Source of the DNA: Megalobrama amblycephala
Lineage: Eukaryota; Chordata; Actinopteri; Cypriniformes; Xenocyprididae
Direction of reading: 5' to 3'
Length of the DNA: 64,000 nucleotides
NCBI RefSeq assembly: GCF_018812025.1
Contig: NC_063050.1
Span: 58,354,147 to 58,418,146 of the forward strand
Within the stretch, counting starts at the first letter, position 1, and the number at the start of each line of letters is the position of its first letter. A program made the translations under genes and the position numbers. The notes beneath the pieces were generated by a model that was not told the origin of the DNA, ran no database searches, and was given only the letters and a program-made list of their open reading frames with translations. Of the stretch, positions 56,101 through 64,000 are shown one piece after another.

Positions 56101-56679
56101 AGGGATAGTTCACCCAAAAACGTCACATTGATGTCCTAAGACACGAAACGATCGGTTTGTGCGAGAAACCGAACAGTATTTATATCATTTTTTACCTCTA
56201 AAACACCACTATGTCCAACAGCGTTCAGCATTCGTTTGGTGAGGTCTGATTGCGCTCTGACAATGACAGTGATGTCTCGTGCATATACTTCAATGAGTGC
56301 TAGACATCACTGTCGTTGTCAGAGCGCGATCAGACCACACTAAATGAGTGATGAACGCTGTTGGACATAGTGGTGTTTTAGAGGTAAAAAATGATATAAA
56401 TACTGTTCGGTTTCTCGCACAAACCGATCGTTTCGTGTCTTAGCACATCAATGTGTCGTCACGAGCCGCAGGGTTTAATTTGGATTTGTCTATGGAAGTG
56501 TTTTAGACTCTTATTGTTCGAGTTCCCGTCCATTCTTATTATAAGACTGACAGACGGCAACGGTTGGAGTTAAAAATCATCATTTGTGTTCGACTGAAGA
56601 AACAAAGTCACCTACATCTTGGATGTGCTGGGGGTAAGCAGATAAACATCAAATTTTCATTTTTGGGTGAACTATCCCT
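56101..56679. mobile_element. TTAA-flanked DNA element (agggatagttcaccc ends) with large hairpin
   Basis: Ends AGGGATAGTTCACCCAAAAA / TTTTTGGGTGAACTATCCCT are perfect inverted repeats, flanked by TTAA at 56097-56100 and 56680-56683. Inside, 56124-56277 and 56302-56454 are near-perfect inverted arms around a 24-base loop. No transposase. A TTAA duplication fits Kolobok- or piggyBac-like mobilisation. Confidence 0.92.
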
Positions 56680-56683
56680 TTAA

Positions 56684-58198
56684 CCCTCAGGGGTCTGAGG
56701 ATTTTTGGGGCCCTGGAGAAGTTTTGACATGCCCTGACATTTGTGCTTTTTTCAGTTGTTCATAAACTTATTAATGGAAAAAGTGTCATTACACTGTATT
56801 CAACACAAACTAGGCTACAATAATATGTGAGGAACATGTATGTACATGTTTGTGTTTTTGAAGGAATAACGTTTATGCATGGTTATTGAAAAAACAAAAA
56901 ACTTAAGTCACTGAAATAAACCCTAAAAATATATATTAAATCTGTGTTCACAAGACTTCTGGGTATTGGAGGTTGTAAACTAGAGTTTTTGCTTCAAAAT
57001 GAGGTAAAAATTATGCTGCTTGCTTGTTCATATAAAACAATAGAGAGATTTAAATTTTCTAAAACATCTTTGGTCAAGAAGCACAGTATGTGCGGAGGCG
57101 TGAATCATCATGAATAATGGGTCGTTTACACCTGAGAAGACAAAAGAATAACATTAAGAGCTCTAATGACCTGCATATTAATTAGGCCTTTCAGACAGGT
57201 AGGCTGTGAAAAAGCCCTCTGTTGATCATGTCTCAAGCTCATCATAATGTAAATCAAACATACAGAAAAAACAGCAATACTGTGAAATATTATTACAATT
57301 TAAAATAAGTGTATTCTATTATATTCTTTAAAATATAATGCATTTCTGTGATGCAAAGTGTCTGAACAGTTATGTTACTTCTATGGCATTTCATATAGAC
57401 TTTTAGCTTAAAAGCATGCACATTTGGAGAAATATTGATGGATTCTCATGTTTATGTCAATTTTCTATACAGAGGAGTAATATTTATTCAATATTTATTT
57501 TCATCACTATGAACGCTGGATACTGTTTTCAATTCATACTTGCAGCCGGAGGGTGCTCTGTGCACCTTTAGTCCACAAATTCATATAAAGAAGAACAGGA
57601 ACCAGGAACCAACGGCATGTCTTCTAGAGGTCGCTAACCATGGCTTTAACATCCAGATAAACACTTTTCAAGACAATAAATACACGATTGAGACGATGTA
57701 TACATGTATTGCCTCAGAATTTGCGTCTGAATAGCGCTGGCTCCGTGGGTGTGGCCGCATTACCGGATAATGAGCTGAATCACGGACTTCTGACATGGCT
57801 CTCTTTTCATACAGATTACATAAGCACAGAATTTTTGTTTTTGATTTGAGTTACACGATTTAAAACCTGACATTTCACCGTTTCTTTAGACACAAGTCTA
57901 ATTTTTTTGTCATTAGTATTCACTAAGTTACAGTTCATTTTCTGAGAACTATCAGATTGGACTTCGTTCAGAGGGAGACGAGAGATCACGCATCAAGTTA
58001 GTTTTCTTTATTTTACAAAAAGCACAACATTTTGTTTTTACTCTGAGTGTACACAAATAAAAGAAGATATTCCACAGATTAAAATGGTGTATAGCTCTTA
58101 ATTGTATGTGCAACATTGACGGAGTATTTTGAGTCTCTTTCACACTGGTTAGAAAAAAACGCGGTGGTCACGCCGGCGTGACCGCCGACCCGAGGGAG
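56684..58198. mobile_element. TTAA-flanked piggyBac-like non-autonomous element
   Basis: Between TTAA at 56680-56683 and 58199-58202. The left end ccctcaggggtctgagg and right end gccgacccgaggga(g) form short imperfect inverted ends of piggyBac style; cacgccggcgtg is a subterminal palindrome. No transposase; AT-rich interior. Confidence 0.72.
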
Positions 58199-58202
58199 TT
58201 AA

Positions 58203-58889
58203 TTTGAAACCCAGTAGTGGTCTCTCAATTGGCATTTTACTCACCAGGAATGGGACATTAATAGATAGACTTGGGTCCTCATTTCCTAGCAGGTTGACTG
58301 TGATGACTGCCCAACCGTCAAATGGGATAACGTCTCCATTTACAGCGTAGACTTTCAGATCTTCTTGACATCCGAGAAGCTCCCGAAGTGGCCTCACCTC
58401 AACACTTGGCAGATACTTCTCTTTCCACACATGGTCCACCATGTTGACTTGGGCGCCGGTGTCGAGTAATGCCCTTACTGTCAAGCCATTCAAGTTGCAT
58501 TGGGTCAGAGCCTTGCTTCCAATCAGTTTGATTATGTTGTCATTTTTGGTCTTACAGGAACCCAGAATGCTTGCTCCTTGACTCATGGACTTCATCTCAT
58601 TTATTGATTTGTTTATTTGTCTCTGATACAGGCGTTCTTGTCCTAACACTCCACCGCTAGGCCTGGCTGGCTTCGGGGAAGTAATGTCTGGCTGGGGCAT
58701 TTGTTGTGCGGTCACTGGTCGCCCCTTTGCAGTGGCCGGCTCCCGTTTCCCTGCTGCTGAGGTCGTCGTAGGCACCCCACTGCCCGGTGTCCATCCTCTC
58801 CACAGATGTCCTGTCACCCTTCGTCTGCACATCGTGGGCAGCATCGCAAGCGGCTCACCCGGCGAAAGGATGGTTGGCTGGCAGAGCAT
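58203..58889 (-). pseudogene. Zinc knuckle and protease of element 2, cut by TTAA element
   Basis: After the degenerate knuckle and a Pro/Gly-rich linker, the retropepsin motif ALLDTGAQVNMV appears near nt 58470-58450, followed by DLKVYAVNGD and the ERPLLGF end of the domain. Coding stops at the TTAA site 58199-58202 and resumes in phase at 56096. Confidence 0.85.
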
Positions 58890-58900
58890 TGGCAGCCACC

Positions 58901-60263
58901 TTAAGTTCGTGTTGGCATGGAATGTTGTATGGCGTCTACCATGCTGGTTAGAGCATCAATCCTGGCAGTAAGATGCTTAATCTGATCGTCCTGAACTTTT
59001 TGTGTAACAGAACCTTTTGCAGCTTTCACATCCCTGTCTGTTTCACCACTAACTTGGGAACTACTAGCCATTGATGGTTTTGCTCTGGTTGGTGGGCCCA
59101 GTCGCCGCAGCCTCTCATTCTCATCACTTGTGATCTTCATAACATGCCTGAGTATAGCATTGTCAGTTACATCACTGTCAGCTAACAAGGGTTTCAGCTC
59201 GCTACGGATATCTTTACACCGGTGGCTTAGTCCCTGGTAGACAGTGTGTAGGAACACATCCTGTACAGTAGCTGTACTATACTTCCTGTCTGAGTCAGCT
59301 TGTTTCGCAGCAAAGAGCATTTTTTGTTTCAACCCCATGACTCTGTAGAAGAACTGCTGAGGGGTTTTGTGTTCACTCTGCTTGGTGCACATCAGTTCTT
59401 GGAACAGCTCTGTGCTATTTCGGTCCCCCAAGTGTGATTGTAAGAACCCTTTTAGCTCAGCCACCGTCATGTCGTCTTTGTTCATCAGCATATCTTTAAA
59501 AATGCCTGGCTTTATAATTCGCAGCACACCTCTGACAACATCGGCATTGCTGAAGTTCTCTTTTAGGCCACTGTCAATTTGCCTGCACACATTGTTGAAT
59601 GTGATGTCTGACGAGTGATCCCCAATCTGGCCTCCATGTATCTTAAACTCACGGGGCTGGATATACTGAAACCCCCCCATAGGGAATGCAAAGTCATTAG
59701 CTACACGTTTGGGCTGCTCAGTCTGGTTCGTGTGTGCTGTAGTGGCGCCCCCCTGTGCTAAAGTGTGAGTCAAGTTAGTGTTCTGGGTCGGTGTCATGTA
59801 CTGGTGTATTTTTCTGCCAATTTCTTCATATGCTGCAAGCATTTTATGTATGTCTGTGTTTGTTTCAGTTATGGCCCCCTTAACATCCCCTGAGTCAGGT
59901 GCAACATGTGGTGGTGTATGATAAGTGTCATCATCAGTGGTGGGTGGATGTAACACGTGTAGGTTGAGGGTTTGAATCAACATTAGATGTAGTTGTGCAA
60001 ATCTGTTTTGCTGATTTTACCATCTCTTGCAATGACAACAGTTCACTCATACCTTGGTCCTCAGTCTCTAGCAAAAGTTCACTGGACATGAAAGCGTTGA
60101 TATGGTCAAAACAAACCCCACTGTCCTCCAGATCCAGTTCACTGGTGTCATGTCTAGGTGTTGACCCGATAACCTTGGCGATGCGGAACAGTTCGTCAGC
60201 AGGTAAGGAAATTAACTCTCTTTTGATGTCCCACACCAGCTGCTTCCTTGCACGATCCGCCAT
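58901..60263 (-). pseudogene. gag: Gag of element 2, one frameshift
   Basis: The likely start is ATG 60263 (MADRARKQLVWDIKREL). The first frame ends near 59934 and the next continues from 59983 to 58901, so one frame change lies at about 59934-59983. The second part has the capsid-like stretch EFKIHGGQIGDHSS to LRRLGPP with conserved helical spacing, and ends in a coiled-coil-like segment. A degenerate zinc knuckle (CRRRVTGHLWRGW) follows in the next frame near 58830, showing a second frame change at about 58890-58900. Function: particle and RNA binding. Confidence 0.8.
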
Positions 60264-60457
60264 TATGTCACCCTCTGTCGTCCCTTCCGTGGTAGCCTCG
60301 ACCTCAGGATAAAGACAGCGCTCACAGATTGTCTGGCACACGCCCTCTTGTCTCGTTGCTCCGTGAATATAGCAGCTGCCAGCCTCTAGCCCCAACGCTG
60401 CCTGGTCCCTATGGTTCTGGAATCTTTGGATCCGTCTCCTAGCGTCACATGGAGTGG

Positions 60458-60475
60458 ATCCCGGACGAGCCCCCA
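60458..60475 (-). other. Primer binding site of element 2, tRNA-Pro type
   Basis: On the - strand tgggggctcgtccgggat follows the LTR end after six bases. It is the canonical proline primer site, as in element 1. Confidence 0.9.
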
Positions 60476-60481
60476 AGAATC

Positions 60482-60801
60482 TGTTGCAGGCCCCGCCTCC
60501 GGAGACCCCTCAGACAGATTACTGTCCCTGTGAAAACAGGATAAAATAAAAAGACAGAGAGAGTCGTGTCAGCTCCTTCACAGCTCCTCTGTTGGTGTGA
60601 GGAAGCATGCGCAGTTCACCAGTCCATTCACAACCGGGCAAGAATATCAAAATAAGAGTCCTTTTTTTTTGTCCATGTAAACCAATATACATTTGACAGT
60701 TTGCACACTGCATAAAAAAATAAGGTAATCATTGAACTTATATACAGATTTCAGAGAAAAATAAAAAAACACAATTGTATACATACTTTGTGTGTATCAC
60801 A
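60482..60801 (-). repeat. 5' LTR of element 2 (in element orientation)
   Basis: Direct copy of 46222-46543. In element orientation it begins tgtgatacacac and ends gcctgcaaca. The frame inside it is an LTR shadow also present in the other copy. Confidence 0.92.
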
Positions 60802-60989
60802 TGTGCTTTATGTGATGGACTGTATTTCTTATCCTCTGGTTCCAACTGTTTGATGTCAGAAGTTGGTGTCAGGTTGAATAATGAATGTTTTGTGTGACTG
60901 TTTAATACATTTGACTCATGAGTAAGATTGGTCTGGTTGGTCCCTTATTTTATGTAGCACTTAAGTAAAAGTTAACGGGATAGGTGTTA
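60802..60989. other. Short unique stretch right of element 2
   Basis: The host sequence interrupted by element 2 (tgaggactgtg to the left, tgtgctttatgtg to the right). Nothing else seen. Confidence 0.4.
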
Positions 60990-61445
60990 CAATATAATCA
61001 AATTATTTATAATTAAATTATATCAGAACTATGTTTATAAATAATGATATTCCCTGATGAACATCTTTCTCTGTGTGATATCACTTTAATGTTAATGATA
61101 GGCACAAAAATACCTTGTTATTCCAATTAAATATTTTTAAACAGCATTTATGTTTCTGTATTGTTATATTTTGTTAGAAAGTGTTTGTTGTAAGCCATGA
61201 TTAATGTTTAATTTATTAAAAAATTATTTCTGTACTTTTTTTTTTACTATGGAAAGAATGTCAAAAGTATGCAAAATTCATAACTGTAGAATTTGAATCG
61301 TCAAAACATTCAAACAAAGCTTTGCCAAGTCATCAAGTTTTTAATTAATTAATGTAGATACTGTATTTATTTTATTTCTTTGTGCATTTCTACACTTTTT
61401 AAATTAAGCTTCAATTACCTCTTTTATTTTTTAACCTTATCTTAA

Positions 61446-61480
61446 TTAATAAATAAATAAATAAATAAATAAATAAAATC
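61446..61480. repeat. (aaat)n microsatellite upstream of gene 2
   Basis: About eight aaat units in a row; absent from the matching place in the gene 1 flank. Confidence 0.9.
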
Positions 61481-62180
61481 CTTAATAAATATTTTATATT
61501 TTTCTTAACTTTATCTTTACCTTGACTGACTCTGAGTCTGAGAGTGAAAAGGGTCGATGTAAACAGCAGATGGCAGTAATGCTTTACTAAAGTTTCAGAT
61601 CCAGTGTGAAGAAGAAGAATCTGCCTTCAGGATTTGGTCAGTCGGATGGGTGTGGCTCAGTATTAATAGAGAAATCAGATTTAGTTTGAATCTACAACAA
61701 TATGAAGAACTATTCAAAAATCTCCGTGATTTTATTATTAATCTGTGGTAAGTTTGTGATTTCTGTTGACTTTGAGCACTTTTGCAATTGCTGTTTTGTT
61801 TACTTAAAGTTTTTTAAAGACACAGACTCTTTTTAAGCACATGTAACAGCACATTCAGTAAAAACACCTTCATTCAAAGCAGCATTTTAAAATCTGACAG
61901 ACAGTCGGAGCAGTTGTTCACTTGTTCACTCATTCTGTAACTGCTGTATAGAGCATGTCAGTTTAGTGACTATATCAGCAAGAGTCAACAACAACTGGAG
62001 AAATATCATATTCACACATGGAAATATGATCCTAAAATAAGTATGTTTTAGAAAACAAAATAAAAAAACTGAACCATGTTTCTCTGTCAAAATATCTATA
62101 ATGGTTTTGTCTGTTAGCTCTTTTGTCTTGATTCTTGATGTGAGTTTAATCTCTGATTGATGTTTGTGTTTGTTCTGCAG

Positions 62181-62573
62181 TGTTTGGAGCTGATGGACAT
62201 CGAGCGGAGAGAGTGACCGTGATGGAGGGAGATTCTCTCACTTTAGACCCTCTAACAGAGCAATTTAATCGAATACTGTGGTGGTTTGGAGATCCATTAG
62301 CATTTATTGTTGAATCTTTTGGAATTGATTTAGTAGAGGAATATGAATACATACAGTTGAGCTTTGGAAATCCAGACTCATTCATTGCTGAAATTAATGG
62401 AAATGTGACCTCATATACTGAAGATGAGAGACTCAGAGACAGACTGAAGCTGAATAATCAGACTGGATCTCTGACCATCAACAACATGTGAATCACAGAC
62501 ACTGGAGTTTATCATCTACAGATCGATCACAGCACTGGGACCTTATTTAAGACATTCATTGTTAAAGTCCCTG
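62181..62573 (+). pseudogene. Gene 2 exon 2: V-like Ig exon with internal expansion and stop
   Basis: Between ttctgcag and gtgaga. The C-C' region appears twice in diverged form (ILWWFGDPLAFIVES then IQLSFGNPDSFIAEI), explaining the extra ~75 nt. TGA 62489-62491 cuts the domain before its F strand. Downstream the frame again matches (DTGVYHLQI), so the stop is a point change. Confidence 0.75.
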
Positions 62574-62626
62574 GTGAGAATACTTTTTTGTTAGAGAAAT
62601 TTACATATTTTCATATTTTTGTTTTA

Positions 62627-62853
62627 GGAATTAAACCAGATTCAATGTTCAACAAGCAAATATTCATTATTTATGGAGCCTTTCCTCATTTTTCAGAAGT
62701 AGTTTGGTAAACTTCTATAGTGGTGAATGGATAATATATTGCGTTCCCATTTGCTCCAATAGCAAAAGAACAAAATCTTGAGCTTCTGTGAAAGTTTTGA
62801 TGACTTTCCAAAGAGGAAAAACACATTGAGAGCTTGATTATAAAGACTTTCTG
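62627..62853 (+). repeat. 227-bp intron tract identical to 33971-34197
   Basis: Same tract as in intron 2 of gene 1, at the equivalent place after the first Ig exon. Both neighbours diverge abruptly after ctttctg. Confidence 0.85.
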
Positions 62854-63146
62854 AAACACTCACAGCAGCGTTACCCAGTTTCATGAAGAGCAATGCCAAG
62901 ATTAGAAAACAACCTGTTATAAATGTACATTAAATGATTATAAAAATGAAAAATTAGATTTATAATGTTAATAAACATGATCACAGTCTGTTAAAAGCCT
63001 CCAACAGTTTTAGTTTCTCAATATCACAGTCCTGCTGTTCTCAAAATCATCTCAGCTGTGATTGGGCCGGAGGTGATCACATGACTGATATTCAGGCTTG
63101 TATTCAACTGTAGAACTATCTGATTGACTTTGTGTTTGTTCTGCAG

Positions 63147-63455
63147 TGTTTGGAGCTGATGGAGATGAAATGAAGAGTGTGTCAGTGAAGGAGGGAGATT
63201 CTGTCACTCTAGACACTGGTTTTAAAGAGGAATCTGATGTAATAACGTGGTGGTTTAAAAGTTCATTAATTGTTGAATCTGATGAAAATGGGACCTATAC
63301 TGATGATGAGACATTCGGAGACAGACTGGAGCTGAATTATGAGACTGGATCTCTGACCATCAACAACATGACAACCTCAGACTCTGGAAATTATCATCTA
63401 GAGATCAATCACAACAATAGGACCTTATCTAAGATGTTCATAGTTACTGTCCATG
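63147..63455 (+). CDS. Gene 2 exon 3: intact V-like Ig exon
   Basis: 309 nt, phase 1-1, acceptor gttctgcag and donor gtaaga. No stop. If spliced directly to exon 1 it would give a secreted or membrane protein starting with one Ig domain. Confidence 0.75.
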
Positions 63456-63574
63456 GTAAGAATACTTTTTCATTCAGCAATATTATTGATCTGATTGTTT
63501 TCTCCAGAGCTGCTTTATAGATGAAATTGTAGTGAATTTACAGGTATTTAATCTATTAGCTCAAATCATGGGTG

Positions 63575-63673
<99 letters not shown>

Positions 63674-64000
63674 CTTATGATTCATTCTTATATATGTTGA
63701 ACCCAAGAGGGAATTATGCACATATATTGTGAATTAATTACAATGGATTATAATCAGTTACATATATGATTCATTCTAGTTTAATAAAGTTGTTTACAAA
63801 AACTATCCTAGTTTGACCAGCAAACAATTAGTTTTCTCACAGACTATTATAAAAATAATGTTATTCTCTGGCCACAAGAATAACTTCCTATTATAGCATT
63901 AAAGCGTTAAGCAGTGTTGCCAGATCGCAAACGTAGAAGTGACTTGGTTTTCTGAATGAGCAGCAGAACTATCAAACATGAATATAATGTATTTAATATA
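63456..64000 (+). other. Start of intron 3 of gene 2 with (AT)n
   Basis: A pure at dinucleotide run occupies 63576-63669. No further exon is visible before the window ends. Confidence 0.6.

Larger units (their letters stand above)
46222..60801 (-). mobile_element. Gypsy-like LTR retrotransposon (element 2), interrupted by three insertions
   Basis: LTRs of about 320 bp at 46222-46543 and 60482-60801 (tgttgcaggcc to gtatcaca on the + strand), and 4-bp duplication tgtg at 46218-46221 and 60802-60805. Read on the - strand: LTR, tRNA-Pro primer site, gag, protease, reverse transcriptase, RNase H, integrase, purine stretch, LTR. It is interrupted by an endogenous retrovirus and two TTAA elements, and carries frameshifts and stops. 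LTRs differ at about a dozen positions by eye. It separates Ig gene 1 from gene 2. Confidence 0.93.
61702..63455 (+). pseudogene. Ig gene 2 (paralogue of gene 1), partial, with nonsense codon in exon 2
   Basis: Exons 61702-61747 (signal peptide, 46 nt), 62181-62573 (Ig1, 393 nt) and 63147-63455 (Ig2, 309 nt), all phase 1 with gt/ag junctions; the transmembrane exon would lie beyond the window. Exon 2 has TGA at 62489-62491 where gene 1 has AGA in NNMRI, and about 75 nt more than its gene 1 counterparts. Exon 3 is intact: EGDSVTLDT, ITWWFKSS, FGDRLELN, GSLTINNM and SDSGNYHLEI, again without the disulphide cysteines. The gene may be a pseudogene, or exon 2 may be skipped, since all junctions are phase 1. 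Confidence 0.68.

Noticed and set aside
46259..60713. Two nearly identical 64-65-residue frames at 46259-46456 and 60519-60713
   Set aside because: Both lie within the LTRs of element 2.
63532..63732. Frame encoding a long Ile-Tyr repeat
   Set aside because: Translation of an (AT)n microsatellite.

Overview
The window looks like a ray-finned fish genome, most likely a cyprinid (zebrafish/carp group). The evidence is spliced immunoglobulin-type exons with gt/ag junctions, a vertebrate Tc1-like transposase, L2-type LINEs with an SGNH-esterase ORF1, hAT/TTAA elements of kinds common in cyprinids, and Gypsy-like and retroviral LTR elements. Species assignment is inference; no database search was possible. 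About 75-80% of the window is mobile DNA, much of it nested. The only host genes I can support are two paralogous cell-surface Ig-type genes.

Layout. (1) 72-15708: complete Ty3/Gypsy-like element ('element 1', + strand; LTRs 72-419 and 15359-15708, target duplication cctg, tRNA-Pro-type primer site). A broken L2-type LINE (1944-7201) sits in its gag and a ~3.4 kb insertion of unknown class (about 9553-13010) sits between RNase H and integrase. Element 1 probably lies inside the 3' LTR of an older element. (2) 16918-21521: two head-to-tail copies of an unclassified element, 362 bp and 4.2 kb, sharing nearly identical ends and a repeated tttca; the long copy carries a 17-unit minisatellite. (3) 22375-27717: palindrome-ended DNA element containing a second element (23586-27402, 10-bp target duplication), which contains a hAT element (24589-25975) and a MITE. 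(4) 28140-44700: Ig gene 1, with exons at 29012-29057, 33595-33912, 34435-34752, 35316-35435, 40763-40927 and probably 41232-41356. Its introns hold a 4 kb inverted-repeat element with a hAT inside, an almost full-length Tc1-like transposon on the opposite strand, and an L2 fragment. (5) 41808-46203: hAT element, hAT MITE and a TTAA element with a foldback inside. (6) 46222-60801: second Gypsy-like element ('element 2', - strand, target duplication tgtg, tRNA-Pro-type primer site), interrupted by a truncated endogenous retrovirus (50269-55875, - strand, tRNA-Leu-type primer site) and by two abutting TTAA-flanked DNA elements (56101-56679 and 56684-58198). (7) 60990 to the end: Ig gene 2, a paralogue of gene 1 with exons at 61702-61747, 62181-62573 (nonsense codon) and 63147-63455, running off the window.

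Biology. The Ig genes encode a signal peptide, V-like domains without the usual B-F disulphide cysteines, and in gene 1 a transmembrane segment and short cytoplasmic tail. This fits the CD2/SLAM/CD48-like receptors that are expanded in fish, but exact orthology cannot be decided here. The most interesting points are a cytoplasmic-tail exon in gene 1 that looks like a decayed Ig exon, a stop-bearing but phase-symmetric exon in gene 2, a 227-bp intronic tract identical between the paralogues, and a paralogous 'empty site' for a 4 kb insertion. No RNA gene, CRISPR array or bacterial-type operon was found, and I see no clearly new defence or enzymatic system.
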